Source: a virus. Taken from it: a stretch of 62,847 nt of DNA. The position numbers and the translations under genes are program-made. Below the pieces are notes generated by a model. That model did no database searches. It saw only the letters and a list, made by a program, of their open reading frames with translations, and had not been told where the DNA came from. The stretch spans positions 1 to 62,847 of the IMG/VR virus record IMGVR_UViG_3300050821_003799. One strand, written 5' to 3'. Of the stretch, positions 28,699-39,022 are shown in pieces (the first letter of the stretch is position 1; each line of letters begins with the position of its first letter).

Positions 28699-30906
28699 TT
28701 AGGTGTTCCATACAGATAGTTCCAGATAGCTCGGCTGAACCCATTCCTTCGTCTCCAGCGTGAACGCATCGGGGAATAGCGCAAACGCCGTCCCCTGCCC
28801 GTCAAGTTGATAGGCGAACGCGAGATCCTTGCAGCCGTGCGGGATCATCAGCGGGATGATGCGGAACTGGCCGCCCGTGGAGGGAATGGTAACCGGCCCG
28901 TAAGTCCTGCCGTCCTGCGTCTGGATGGTGAAGATGACCGGGGCAAGCGAGATAAGCCCAGCATATAGCCGCCGATGATGCTTCCATCCGGGAAAGGCGA
29001 GATTGATGAATTGCGTGACGATGCTCGTTGAGACGTAGGGTTGAGCATACCCAGATGGTTCAAAGGCGTAAAGGCGTGGCCCATCGGGTCCTCCTGTGAA
29101 GCCATAGCGGATGGAAATGTTGCGGTAGAGTGCGAGGTTCGTCAGAGACGCGATGTTCTCCAGGAACTGCTGACGGAGTCCTGTCGGATTCATGCCGATC
29201 AGCGGTCCCACGATCTGCTGATTGTTGAATTGAATCTGCGCTGCGATGCTTCCAACTTGATCGGCCTCGGTCATCGCATCCACGTACAGCTTTTGCGCTC
29301 GCTCATCCCCACCATCGATAGAGGCAAGTTGAACCCAGACTTGAATATCAGTTCCCGCGTCCGTATCGCCGCCAGACTTCATGATGTTCGGCCCGGCCAG
29401 CATCAGAAGCTGCTGATCATTTGGGTTGGTGCTTGAAGGTTCGTCGAGATAATGGTACGTGATTCCTGGATTGTAGATGTGTGGAAACCAACGCTTCTGC
29501 GGAATCTCATACCGAAGCGTGTTGATGATAGAGAACATCTTAGGCTTGACGGTCAAAGAGTATTGAGCAGTGACCGTTTGATTCGCCGAGACCGTGATGG
29601 TGCAACTCGTTTGCGCCGTGTTCGATGCGCTATCCGTAACCTGTCCCGTGTAGGAAAATATTCCTGCTGCCGAGGGCGTTCCGCTCACCAATCCGGTGCT
29701 GGTGTTGAGCGAGAGCCCGGTTGGCAGGGAGCCGGAGATGATAGCGTATGCAGTATATGGAGGAGTCCCACCGCTTGCGGCAAAAGAGGAACTGTATGGC
29801 ACTCCACGTTGTGCTGTCGAGCGCGGACACGCTAGGGATAACTCCGCAGCAGAATACCAAAACCACATTGGATAGCCATCATCCGGTGGACTGGGAGTGA
29901 CCTTGTCAAGAAGAATATAAGATGACGCCGTCAAAGTTGGAGTTGGCGGATCTGGGGCCATTGACGCCAGGAGATTGCAGAATATAGCGAAGAACGAATC
30001 ATCTCCAGATCCGGTCGATATATCTACAACCATGGCTGTGTTGCCGGATCTTGTTCCCCAATTTGTAACCCGTGTGGCAGAGGTTGAATCAGTCAATGAA
30101 AGGCTGACTGTTCCAGTTCCGCTTCCCTGCTGAATCGCCCCCGAAGATATTGTCGTTCCGAGAGCGCCGGTGAACTCAGCCGCGACAATCGAAAGGACTC
30201 CGTCTTCTGTGGCGAATGGCTGTGCGTTCCATGCTCCACAAACGAACTTGATCGCATTCGCCCCTCCGCTTGCCGAGGTCGTCGCGAAGATCCCCATGGC
30301 GTTTTGTCCGCCGTTTGAACCCCCGCTGATCTGATCATGCCAATCGCATTGGGTGTACGAGTTACCTAGCGTGTCTCGCACGGGGCTAGATGGAGGACTG
30401 ACACTGCCAGTTCCGAAAGAACTTAGCAGAATCGATACTCCAGCGTTCGGCAGATTTCCGGAGGATAACAACTTCAGTCCTCCCGCGCCGGTGAGAGATC
30501 CATATACATTCCAAGTGACCGCGCCAGGGAGTACGTTAATCGAGGGGTTTGGTTGAGAGAAAGTTACAGAGATCTGATCATTGGAGGTGGTACCAAAAAC
30601 ACCAGACATTGTTTCCGTGCCTGCGGCGTCGGTATAACTCACCGCATACGTGTAGTCATGGAAAATTCCGCTGTGCCCTCCTGTAAAAGTAACAAAAGCC
30701 AGAATTGGCCCAAGTGTTACCTGATCTCCAGCTAATGGCAATTCCCCCTGAACTGCGAATACGATGACGTTCCCAGGAGTGATTGGATTTGGAAAATTTA
30801 CCGTGACTGCCAACATGCCGCGGGTGCCGGGTCCGAAGTCTCCTCCAGTCATGGAAGTAACGCCGACCGCTTTGCAGATTTGACCTGGGACTAGAACTAA
30901 CGCCAT
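28699..30906 (-). CDS. tail protein with putative-Ig domain
   Basis: A 735-residue protein. The N-terminal 350 residues are beta-rich and Gly/Ser/Thr-rich. Residues about 365-445 form a putative-Ig (He_PIG) domain: G-G-T-P-P-Y-T, L-P-T-G-L-S-L-N-T-S-T-G, V-S-G-T-P. A different C-terminal domain of about 270 residues follows (Y-H-Y-L-D-E-P, and R-L-Y-A-F-E-P). It is probably a baseplate or fibre part that contacts the cell. Confidence 0.6.
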   Translation of the reverse strand: MALVLVPGQICKAVGVTSMTGGDFGPGTRGMLAVTVNFPNPITPGNVIVFAVQGELPLAGDQVTLGPILAFVTFTGGHSGIFHDYTYAVSYTDAAGTETMSGVFGTTSNDQISVTFSQPNPSINVLPGAVTWNVYGSLTGAGGLKLLSSGNLPNAGVSILLSSFGTGSVSPPSSPVRDTLGNSYTQCDWHDQISGGSNGGQNAMGIFATTSASGGANAIKFVCGAWNAQPFATEDGVLSIVAAEFTGALGTTISSGAIQQGSGTGTVSLSLTDSTSATRVTNWGTRSGNTAMVVDISTGSGDDSFFAIFCNLLASMAPDPPTPTLTASSYILLDKVTPSPPDDGYPMWFWYSAAELSLACPRSTAQRGVPYSSSFAASGGTPPYTAYAIISGSLPTGLSLNTSTGLVSGTPSAAGIFSYTGQVTDSASNTAQTSCTITVSANQTVTAQYSLTVKPKMFSIINTLRYEIPQKRWFPHIYNPGITYHYLDEPSSTNPNDQQLLMLAGPNIMKSGGDTDAGTDIQVWVQLASIDGGDERAQKLYVDAMTEADQVGSIAAQIQFNNQQIVGPLIGMNPTGLRQQFLENIASLTNLALYRNISIRYGFTGGPDGPRLYAFEPSGYAQPYVSTSIVTQFINLAFPGWKHHRRLYAGLISLAPVIFTIQTQDGRTYGPVTIPSTGGQFRIIPLMIPHGCKDLAFAYQLDGQGTAFALFPDAFTLETKEWVQPSYLELSVWNT

Positions 30907-30907
30907 C

Positions 30908-32608
30908 TTAGGAATCCGTCACGCTCACAGTGTAAGCAAATGTCCCTGAGCCCGTAGGAGTGCCGGTGATTTCTCCCGTGGATGTATTGAGCGATAATCC
31001 AGGAGGCAAGCCCGTCTCTCCGAAAGTGTAGGGGGGAACGCCGCCTGACACAGGAATGAACTCGTCAAAGGGCACGCCCACGATAGCCTCGGCCATAATA
31101 CATCCGATTGTTAAAGCTCCCGCCACGAAGGTGTTGGTGATGGTGACCGTCACGTTATCTCCGTTCGCCACAGTAAGAACATTCCCGACGAGCGCCCCGC
31201 CTGTGCCGCTCAACACCCATGCTCCAGCAGGAAACCCGAGCACGGGGACTTGCGTTAGCACATAAGTCCCGATTCCCACTCCAACTGGACCGAAGCCTCC
31301 TGATCCAGACTGAGACGTTGGACCCATAGCCGTCACGGTCGTAGGCGAAGCCGTTCCTCCTGTGATGACTTGAACTGCGGTAATCGTTGCTCCAGTGGGC
31401 GAAGGAGGAGCGGCTGGAGGCCACGTATACAAAACTCCTTCGGCAAAAACAGGAGTCACTTGCCGGAGGCCGACGAGCACTCCGATGGAACCATTGGTCA
31501 GCGTGTTACTGAAGATCGAAATGCGAAATAGAGAGGACGGAGGGGCGGGGGGAGTTGTACTCTCGTCGTAGTAGAGCGAAGGCGCGCTCCATCCACTCAT
31601 GAGATTCTTTGAACTGGATTGCTGGACCGTGTAATGCTCCGCCGGAAAGCTCTGGTAGAACCAGAACACGGTGAAACTATTGCCTGCGCTATTGCCCACG
31701 ATGTTCACGAAATCGAGCGAGTCTCCAGAGACTTCCTGATGAGTCGTATATCCAGCCACGAGCACGACAGTGAAGACTGGAGAAGCGGAAGGCGTTCCGA
31801 TCAGCAACACGGGACCATCGAGAGAAACACCGCCGACTACAGCGCCCGAAAGAGCGGGGAATACCACGGAGTCTGAAGTGGAATCGTAAAGCGGAGCGCA
31901 CCACACCCCGCTATCGCGGTGCGCCGGCATGGATGTCGTCTGTCGTGAGAGAACTGAGGTGCCGTCGAATCGGGCATATAGTTTGTTCCCGGAACGGAAC
32001 ACTATATTTAGCCCCTGCTCGTAAACGATCCCTACATCTCCCGATCCGTCTATGACAGCGTTCTCGAAGTACCAAGCCGGTGCTGATCCATCATCGATCT
32101 CGATGGGAGTGTGCCATGAACCGGAACTGAAGGTCATTGCGAACAACGGAAGCCCGTACTGCGAATAGACCATCACGAGATGTCCGCTGGGCTGGACTAG
32201 CATCGCGAGATTCGTTAGACCCATGCCGGAAGATCCAATAGGAACCGTGACGCCCGTTGGAACTACGCTTCCGAAAGCACCCGTGCTCATGTCAAACGTG
32301 ATGGAGTTGAGGCTTAGGTCTGGAGCCTGATATCCGATATCAATGACTGTTCCTGAGCCGCGGTAGTATATGTAGACTGAAGCCTCCGAGATAAACACCG
32401 GAACGAGAGTCGTTGCAGGCCCAGCAATCCAACGGACATTGTTCTTGTAAGCTACGAGATTAGGAGGAGCCACTGAACTGGCGATCTCCACCGAGATGGT
32501 CCAGTTGTCTGAACCGTGAAGATAAGGACCTGGTCTACAGGAGTGTAGTACCGACTGCGAAAGCGGCAATGCCAGAGCGCCGAGAATGGTAGGAGCAGGC
32601 TGACTCAT
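30908..32608 (-). CDS. tail protein, propeller-like with C-terminal Ig-like domain
   Basis: A 566-residue protein. Repeated short blocks such as S-G-H-L-V-M-V-Y-S-Q and G-D-V-G-I-V-Y-E-Q suggest a sialidase-like beta-propeller (about 40-390). The last 60 residues are another putative-Ig domain (G-V-P-P-Y-T-F, L-P-P-G-L-S-L-N-T-S-T-G), closely matching that of the next protein. A host-binding role is inferred. Confidence 0.6.
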   Translation of the reverse strand: MSQPAPTILGALALPLSQSVLHSCRPGPYLHGSDNWTISVEIASSVAPPNLVAYKNNVRWIAGPATTLVPVFISEASVYIYYRGSGTVIDIGYQAPDLSLNSITFDMSTGAFGSVVPTGVTVPIGSSGMGLTNLAMLVQPSGHLVMVYSQYGLPLFAMTFSSGSWHTPIEIDDGSAPAWYFENAVIDGSGDVGIVYEQGLNIVFRSGNKLYARFDGTSVLSRQTTSMPAHRDSGVWCAPLYDSTSDSVVFPALSGAVVGGVSLDGPVLLIGTPSASPVFTVVLVAGYTTHQEVSGDSLDFVNIVGNSAGNSFTVFWFYQSFPAEHYTVQQSSSKNLMSGWSAPSLYYDESTTPPAPPSSLFRISIFSNTLTNGSIGVLVGLRQVTPVFAEGVLYTWPPAAPPSPTGATITAVQVITGGTASPTTVTAMGPTSQSGSGGFGPVGVGIGTYVLTQVPVLGFPAGAWVLSGTGGALVGNVLTVANGDNVTVTITNTFVAGALTIGCIMAEAIVGVPFDEFIPVSGGVPPYTFGETGLPPGLSLNTSTGEITGTPTGSGTFAYTVSVTDS

Positions 32609-35301
32609 TAGCTTCCCACCGACAAATAATCGAAATAGATGTCGTTATCCGCCGCACTCAATCGAAGGGCTGCGAGCTGGGACATATCCACAGCGGCCAT
32701 GTCAGGAGTTCCCGCTCCGGGCTGACCGTCATGAGGAAATAGCGGATAGAGAGGATCATGGCGCGGATCAGGAGACGCCACGCGCTCCACACCGCCATCG
32801 GTCGCCCGATAGGTACCGTCACGTCCCAGGAAGTACACACCATCCTGTCCAGCACAGCAGGCCCAGCGTGACCACATACCGGAAGGAGAAGGAAGTCGTT
32901 GAAATTGGAACAGCGGTGTCTGCTGATAGGTATACCGAACCAGATAGATATTCTCCCGCGATCCCACGATGACGATGCCATTCCATGTCGCCCCAGAGAT
33001 CAGGGGTTCTCCAGGTCCGCAGATTTCCAGCGTGTTCTTATCGCTCGCTCCATCGAGGTTCGCTGAGTTGGAATAATAAAGCGTCCCTGGGCTGCGCGGG
33101 TCACCCAACGCGAATGCCACCGGAGCGAACGGGCCTTCGAGCGGCCCAAATGCGAACGGCATAGGCTGTGCCCCGAGAGTCGGAGACTGTACTTGGAACG
33201 TGGCCCCGGTAAGCACCCCTCCTGAGGTAAACAGATTCAAGAGAGCCGAGTTGTCCGGCTGTCCATAAACCTGATAAGCAATTCCGTTGATGAGAATGAC
33301 CTGACCAGAGAGTAGTTTAACGTTGAAACTTGTGCCGCCCGTGTTTATTACTCTGGTCCCGACCACATTGCACGTGCCGCTCCAAGGAAGATCCACTACC
33401 GGCCAGGGCTGGATTAGTGTGAGATCCGCCTGGGGACTCGATTGAATGCTCGTATCCGGCTGGTTGTCCAAGAATACGTTCGGAGAGCCTGGATTGTTCG
33501 CGACGGTTCCGTCATAAGTTGGATTGGAAAGCGTCCCCCCTTGCCGATAAACGTCGAGCGAATCTACCCCAACCTCGGTCGAGGTCAAGGGCGTGACAAG
33601 CACCTGCTCACGAAGTGGATTCAGTTCATACCGCGTCGGAGGGCCGATTACTGAAGCAGCGCCGGTCGTTGAATCACGATTAGCGGAAGCATATAGATAA
33701 CCAGCGGGATCGCTAGTCTGAATCTCAGGCCCATAGGTGCCGAAGACGTACCACCAGTCGAAAAAGAACTGTGTCACGACACTGCTGGTGTACAGTTTGA
33801 TCTTTAGTGCCCGGATCGAAGCGAGAGTGCGTGTCGGGTCATTCCCGTATCTAACGCCTTCCGATAGCTTGACGACAATCTCGTTCCATACCAGCCCCGC
33901 GGGCGCTCCAGACGGTGGTCCTCCAGGCCCAAAGATTTGCTCCGGGGCTAGCGTCCAGAGGATGTAATTGTTACTGAAGGCGTCCGTATCCGAAGCAGGT
34001 GGAACATTCAATGTAGACGTGGCCACATCGATATCAATGCCGATTTCCATGGCAACGATGGCCGGAGCATTCGAGGCCAGGAACGACAGGTGCATGTAGT
34101 CGTTTGCAAGCGAGATCGGGCGTCCATTCGCCGTCGAAGCATCGATATTGGCAAGCCGAATCATCTCGGCATAATTATTCCCAAATGCCGCACCCACAGC
34201 CGCTAGGCAGTTCGTGGATACAGCTTCCCCCGCGGTGTGAGTGTTGATCGTGAAGACATACCATGACGTTAACCCCGTCACCGTTTCCCCAGCGACATGA
34301 CCGACTGTGGTGCGGCATCGAATGGAATAGGTAGATCCATCTGGTGATAGGCTCAACGAAAGAACACGTACCGCTTCGCTCCCAATTGCAATGAGCGAAT
34401 TACGGGCGAGAGTAGCGGGGGAAGATGCCAGCACCGCAGTGCACAGGCCGCTCGAACCTGGATCGTAATAAATTCCGGCGAGTGTTGTATCTGGAATCTT
34501 AGGATGGATCTCACGGAGCAAGCAGGTCTCCGCACCGCCTCCGGTTCCGAGGATCACCTTCATCCGAGGTCCCGCCCAGATCGGTTCGTTATCCACCGAA
34601 GTGTCGGAGGTGACTACATTCATGCAGCACCAGCCGACTGATCCCGAATCGTAAACGATTTGGTTGATCGTCGATGTCACCGATCCTCCGGTGGGAGTCA
34701 GTTCACGATTGATTAAGGTGGCCGGCAGCGCGGGAATACCGCCGCCGATTACGTCACCGATGGTGAGCCACTGATTTCCTCCAACTGTTACCGCTTGACC
34801 ATCGTCGATAGTGGCGATCGCGGGAGTCCCGTAGGTCGCCTCAACTGGACCGGGAGGCGGTGCGACTCCGATATCCCTAACCGTTCCCCCAGGATTTACC
34901 TTCGATTGCTTGTTCCCATCATAGACGTACATCCACGACTCGGGAGATGCGTCAGGACGGAATGTCAGTAGGGAGAGGGGATCGCCGGAGTATCCTGTAT
35001 CCACAGTCGTCAACGCACTCTCGACCCCGGCCTCTAAAGTGGTTCCATTACCCGCCACATAGATATAGCCGCTTGGAGCTTCGGAAAGATCCTCATCATT
35101 GAGACGGCGGATTGAATGGTAATTCGACAGAGCAGGCCCGCTGAACTGCGTGAAGCCAGGTCGTGAATCTATCCGGCCCTCGGAGACGACGCGAGCATTC
35201 GACAAGTACGGATAGTAGCCCTCTGGCATCTTATCGACTGGGTGAACCAAATCGATTCCTAAGCAGTTAAGCCTAGTCTGTGCGCGAATGATCTCAGGCA
35301 C
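32608..35301 (-). CDS. large beta-propeller-type tail/stabilisation protein
   Basis: An 897-residue protein beginning with L-N-C-L-G-I-D-L-V-H and Y-L-S-N-A-R-V-V-S-E-G-R-I-D-S-R-P-G, the opening of tail hub or stabilisation proteins (phage P22 gp10-like in general plan), followed by long beta-rich stretches and Y-F-L-G-R-D-G-T-Y-R near the end. It is the largest conserved-looking tail gene here and probably closes the portal vertex. It shares one base with the next gene. Confidence 0.6.
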   Translation of the reverse strand: MPEIIRAQTRLNCLGIDLVHPVDKMPEGYYPYLSNARVVSEGRIDSRPGFTQFSGPALSNYHSIRRLNDEDLSEAPSGYIYVAGNGTTLEAGVESALTTVDTGYSGDPLSLLTFRPDASPESWMYVYDGNKQSKVNPGGTVRDIGVAPPPGPVEATYGTPAIATIDDGQAVTVGGNQWLTIGDVIGGGIPALPATLINRELTPTGGSVTSTINQIVYDSGSVGWCCMNVVTSDTSVDNEPIWAGPRMKVILGTGGGAETCLLREIHPKIPDTTLAGIYYDPGSSGLCTAVLASSPATLARNSLIAIGSEAVRVLSLSLSPDGSTYSIRCRTTVGHVAGETVTGLTSWYVFTINTHTAGEAVSTNCLAAVGAAFGNNYAEMIRLANIDASTANGRPISLANDYMHLSFLASNAPAIVAMEIGIDIDVATSTLNVPPASDTDAFSNNYILWTLAPEQIFGPGGPPSGAPAGLVWNEIVVKLSEGVRYGNDPTRTLASIRALKIKLYTSSVVTQFFFDWWYVFGTYGPEIQTSDPAGYLYASANRDSTTGAASVIGPPTRYELNPLREQVLVTPLTSTEVGVDSLDVYRQGGTLSNPTYDGTVANNPGSPNVFLDNQPDTSIQSSPQADLTLIQPWPVVDLPWSGTCNVVGTRVINTGGTSFNVKLLSGQVILINGIAYQVYGQPDNSALLNLFTSGGVLTGATFQVQSPTLGAQPMPFAFGPLEGPFAPVAFALGDPRSPGTLYYSNSANLDGASDKNTLEICGPGEPLISGATWNGIVIVGSRENIYLVRYTYQQTPLFQFQRLPSPSGMWSRWACCAGQDGVYFLGRDGTYRATDGGVERVASPDPRHDPLYPLFPHDGQPGAGTPDMAAVDMSQLAALRLSAADNDIYFDYLSVGS

Positions 35302-36616
35302 TGGCCTTCTCCATAGCGTCCGGTCGCATCGCGGACTCCGCTTGCGGCTGACCGAACAGCGGTGTCAGGTAACGAATCTTCGCCTTGTTAATTCCACCGC
35401 GCATCGAGCACGCATCGAGGAACGAATCGTACTGCGCGAAGGAATCCTTGAACTCCTGACCGCCGCACTTAAACGTCAGGTAGTGCGTGGCGTAGTCGAT
35501 CAGATGAGGAATGTCCTCCGGTCCCACCGGAATGAAGTCTCCAGCCACCAGCGGGATCGGTGCGCTCTGCACCACGTCCGCAGCAATGCCGTAAGCCTGA
35601 TCGGGAGTGGGGGCGAACGCGAGGAAGTCATACAGTACGCCCGCCAATTGCGGGCGCTGCTGCTGGTTCCTCCAGAACGGCAAGCCCGCATCGATGGCCG
35701 CGAATGCATCGATAGGCAGTGGAACTCCATTGATTAGGAGCCGCATGATCGAGCGAGCATTCTTGCAGAAGTCGATGGACTGCTGATACCGCATCTGAGC
35801 GTACTGAGCTCGTAGCGGGTCTTTGTTCTGCGACTCGGCCGAGAAGATATCCTGAAGCGCCGCGTACTTGACTGCATGAACCCACTCGTCTGGCACGTTG
35901 AAGGTGGCATTTGGATTGGTCAGGTCGATCAGCATGGAGGGCACGCCCAGTAGTTCCATTGAGCCAACATTCAGAGGAGGAGGCGCAACCTGAAGTTGCA
36001 GCGGTGATAGTTCCGATTCGGAGTAAACCGCAGGGCTTCCGGGTTCAAGTGTCCAATTCGGATCGGCCTTGTCGATGGACCACGCATCCTCTCGCCAGAG
36101 GTTCGTCCATGTTCCCGTAAAACTATCCTGCCAGCCTGCCCGATGGACGTAGACCGCGCTCTGCGTGAACTGCACCACGCCCTGTGAAGACGGCGAGGCC
36201 GGGGCGGTTAGAACCGAATACGGGAAACGTGCATCGATGACAAACTGGTTCCGCGCTCGCTGGATGGATTGCAGAATAGAGGTGACGCTAATCTGCCCGC
36301 TCATCCCGGCCCCGCCGATGCCGTTGGCCGCTTCGAGGCAGGCGAACTGAATCTCCTGCGTCAGTTGGTTGAGCGTCCACGTCCGCGTGCGGAGCGTCGG
36401 CAGGACTACCGAGAGGTCATAGTAGGGAGAGGCCGCTGGGTTGAGGTTGAACGTGCCACGCGCACGCCAGTAGTTCGTGAAAGCGCCCCAGACCCGGAGC
36501 GCCTCCTGGATGGCGTAGAACTTCTCAGCTTGCGTCCAGTACAACTCGGACGTGTCGTCGAGCAGCACGCCTAGCTGCGTGGACAGCGCCCCGAGCGTAG
36601 TAGTCGTATAAGGCAA
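35294..36616 (-). CDS. head-tail connector / tail protein
   Basis: A 440-residue protein with helical ends and a middle of mixed strands. W-T-Q-A-E-K-F-Y-A-I-Q-E-A-L-R-V-W (about 26-42) and W-V-H-A-V-K-Y-A-A-L-Q-D (about 244-255) are typical of adaptor and collar proteins. No catalytic motif is seen. The gene order between capsid and tail supports a connector role. Confidence 0.55.
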   Translation of the reverse strand: MPYTTTTLGALSTQLGVLLDDTSELYWTQAEKFYAIQEALRVWGAFTNYWRARGTFNLNPAASPYYDLSVVLPTLRTRTWTLNQLTQEIQFACLEAANGIGGAGMSGQISVTSILQSIQRARNQFVIDARFPYSVLTAPASPSSQGVVQFTQSAVYVHRAGWQDSFTGTWTNLWREDAWSIDKADPNWTLEPGSPAVYSESELSPLQLQVAPPPLNVGSMELLGVPSMLIDLTNPNATFNVPDEWVHAVKYAALQDIFSAESQNKDPLRAQYAQMRYQQSIDFCKNARSIMRLLINGVPLPIDAFAAIDAGLPFWRNQQQRPQLAGVLYDFLAFAPTPDQAYGIAADVVQSAPIPLVAGDFIPVGPEDIPHLIDYATHYLTFKCGGQEFKDSFAQYDSFLDACSMRGGINKAKIRYLTPLFGQPQAESAMRPDAMEKASA

Positions 36617-36625
36617 GGCTCACGG

Positions 36626-36832
36626 TTACCGCTTGCGGCTTCCGCCCGAGGCAGGGCCTTCGATCATCCCGCCTGTCTTGCTCGATCCCTTGCCGATTGA
36701 TCCGCTGCCAGGATACGACTTAACCGGGGCGTCGATGGACTTGGGTTCCTTCCCGTTGTATCCAGCGGGCGTGCAGATACCGGACTTGGTGTCGGGCATC
36801 GATTCGGGTTGCTCTGCTTTTGGTTCGGCCAT
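36626..36832 (-). CDS. 68-residue Gly/Ser/Pro-rich protein
   Basis: A disordered, lysine-containing small protein (K-S-Y-P-G-S-G-S-I-G-K-G-S-S-K) ending G-S-R-K-R. It lies between two connector genes and may be a minor virion or assembly protein. Confidence 0.55.
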   Translation of the reverse strand: MAEPKAEQPESMPDTKSGICTPAGYNGKEPKSIDAPVKSYPGSGSIGKGSSKTGGMIEGPASGGSRKR

Positions 36833-36854
36833 TGTGTTTCTCCTTCGTTCTATT

Positions 36855-38105
36855 CTAACCGTTCAAAAAAGGTGCGTGCGTTTGCTGCCAACTCCCATCC
36901 AGCCACGGACTTGGCGACATTGGATATTGCTGATAATCTACGCGAGATTGTCCAACTTCTTGATCGTTGCGCTCCATATCCTCAATCAAGTCCATTGCCC
37001 GCCCGTAATGAAGTTGGGATAAGTTCAAATTGAAGTATGGATTCGGATGGTCCATGTCGGAACCAGGAAAGGTCGCGCATTTCGCTAGCGCCATCTCGAT
37101 CAGCACCTCACCGCGATTCGCCACGAACGGCGGAAGCGACGGCGCATCCACGGTCAGGTCGTATTCCTTCACGAGGTACTGATAGGGATAGAGGTATCCG
37201 CTGAACGTCGGCCCCGGCCATAGTTCATAGCGCGGCCCCGATTGCGTCACAACCGACTGCGCGTTGATGACGAATAGGTCGTTCGCCACGTAGGTCGCAG
37301 AGTCTGGCCAGTAAATCTGCACCCCGTCCATCAGGTCTTGTGCGAGATCGGAGGTGGTCTGGGTGGGCTGGAACGCCGTCTGTCCTGACCGCATCCACTG
37401 GAAGGTTGCCGTGCCGCTCACGCCGCCCAGGACGACCTGGATGATGTAAGTGGCGTTCGATACATAGGAGAAGCCAGTGGACGTCGTAGAGATCGGCGCT
37501 GCCCCTACAGCGGCCACAGGAAGCACTGGCCCGATGCTGCCGCCGAACAACTGATTGTAGTCGCGGAAGACGCAGGCGTAGGTCTGGCCCTGGTTGGTGC
37601 GCTGCGGGTCCATCACTGCCAGGTCGGACTCTGTTACGTTCGTCCACAACCTGTAGGCGTCCTTGATCGAAATGAGGTATAGCCAGTAGCCGAAGTCGTC
37701 TGGGACTGGGAAGTAAATCTGGAGGATCTGATAGGGCTGAAGCGTGACATCCGGCCCCGCCCATGGCTGGTCGATCAGGATGGATGTGGGTGATAAGAAC
37801 CCAACGATTGTGTAATAGGGATACAGCAGTCCACCAATGCGGATCTGCGATCCAATCATGTCGGCGGTCCATGTCGTGCCCGTTCCGGTGATTAGATTGG
37901 GGTTGCCCGCCGCTACATTCGTGGTGGCTTGTCCAGTCTGGTAGAGGTTCGGCGGCGCGAAGGTCCCCGAACGTCGACGCCAGCTCCACTCGTTGCGGGA
38001 CTGAAGCGTTCTCCATGAGTCATTAACGAATTGTCCAGCGAGGACTGGCCCAATCGCAGGGCAGCGACTTAGGAGGCGATTCGATAGAGTAACGTAGTTG
38101 TCCAC
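36855..38105 (-). CDS. head-tail adaptor protein
   Basis: A 416-residue protein. V-N-D-S-W-R-T-L-Q-S-R-N-E-W-S-W-R-R (about 28-45) is typical of phage adaptor proteins, and a Thr/Gly strand region (T-G-T-G-T-T-W) suggests beta domains as in tail connectors. The C-terminus has helical A-L-A-K-C-A-T-F-P-G, also seen in gp4-type adaptors. Confidence 0.6.
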   Translation of the reverse strand: MDNYVTLSNRLLSRCPAIGPVLAGQFVNDSWRTLQSRNEWSWRRRSGTFAPPNLYQTGQATTNVAAGNPNLITGTGTTWTADMIGSQIRIGGLLYPYYTIVGFLSPTSILIDQPWAGPDVTLQPYQILQIYFPVPDDFGYWLYLISIKDAYRLWTNVTESDLAVMDPQRTNQGQTYACVFRDYNQLFGGSIGPVLPVAAVGAAPISTTSTGFSYVSNATYIIQVVLGGVSGTATFQWMRSGQTAFQPTQTTSDLAQDLMDGVQIYWPDSATYVANDLFVINAQSVVTQSGPRYELWPGPTFSGYLYPYQYLVKEYDLTVDAPSLPPFVANRGEVLIEMALAKCATFPGSDMDHPNPYFNLNLSQLHYGRAMDLIEDMERNDQEVGQSRVDYQQYPMSPSPWLDGSWQQTHAPFLNG

Positions 38106-38111
38106 ACGGCT

Positions 38112-38378
38112 CTATCCAACCCTGGAGATGACCTGGATGACCTCGTTGACCATCGTGTTCGATGAGGTGAATGTAAGCGTTCCGCTGGAATTACTGATCC
38201 CGGTGATGAGCGAAGCCGTCCCAGCTTGCGTGAAGTTCTGGTTGTCGATCCACAGGATATCGGTCAATCCGGTGACCAACGTGGACCCGCTGGCCCCGTT
38301 GACCACGTAGATCCGCATGACCAGATCGCCAATGATGTGCCGGGACTGTGCCGGGGTTCCGAAAGTGACTGCGGCCAT
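38112..38378 (-). CDS. small beta-rich virion protein
   Basis: An 88-residue protein of short strands (I-I-G-D-L-V-M-R-I-Y-V-V-N and G-T-L-T-F-T-S-S-N-T). The size and place after the capsid gene resemble small head or decoration proteins. Confidence 0.6.
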   Translation of the reverse strand: MAAVTFGTPAQSRHIIGDLVMRIYVVNGASGSTLVTGLTDILWIDNQNFTQAGTASLITGISNSSGTLTFTSSNTMVNEVIQVISRVG

Positions 38379-38389
38379 GCTGATTCTCC

Positions 38390-38992
38390 TTAGTCTACGA
38401 AGCCGATGTTGATGTCTACAGGCGTGGTGTTAGCAGGCCCCGGAGCGCCGAGAACGCTGTTCGCGCACACACCGATCACCTGACTCACGGGAGCCGTGGT
38501 AACAGTGGACTGACTGATAACGCGGGCGGTATTGGCGGTGGTGTCCGCGATCGCGTAGGTGCCAGCCAGGATGGTGCCGTTCGCCTGTACCGGGTAAGCC
38601 CGCTTCTGGATCACCAGATCGCAGACGTAGGTGACGGGGTTGCCGTTGGCATCGTTGATCCCCGGAGCCGCCGTGACCGCAAGCTGGAAGATGCCGGCCA
38701 CGCGATTGATCGCGCCCGAAGGTCCGACGTCGCACTGATTCTTGTCATTAGTGACGAGCGCCTGAGATTGATCCTTCCAAAATGCCAGTTGCCCCGCCGC
38801 GACCGCGCCAACGGAGGTCGAGGACGTCGCGCCGGAATCCAGGCGCACGCGGAGGTAGGAGCCGCCCGAACTCTGGTCGTTGAACGCGGAGCCGATCTCG
38901 CCAGGAGCGTAGAATGGCGTGGGCGAATTGGTCTTGTCTGGCGTCCCTTGGGGCATGAATGGATTTTGAATCCGAGGGTATACTTGAGCCAT
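38390..38992 (-). CDS. capsid decoration / head fibre candidate
   Basis: A 200-residue protein, beta-rich and Ala/Thr/Gly-rich, following the capsid gene. D-Q-S-S-G-G-S-Y-L-R-V-R-L and Q-L-A-F-W-K-D-Q-S are typical of phage head-surface proteins. It is an assignment by order and composition. Confidence 0.55.
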   Translation of the reverse strand: MAQVYPRIQNPFMPQGTPDKTNSPTPFYAPGEIGSAFNDQSSGGSYLRVRLDSGATSSTSVGAVAAGQLAFWKDQSQALVTNDKNQCDVGPSGAINRVAGIFQLAVTAAPGINDANGNPVTYVCDLVIQKRAYPVQANGTILAGTYAIADTTANTARVISQSTVTTAPVSQVIGVCANSVLGAPGPANTTPVDINIGFVD

Positions 38993-39022
38993 TCGTTTTC
39001 TCCTTTAAGTCCTTTTGTTTAC

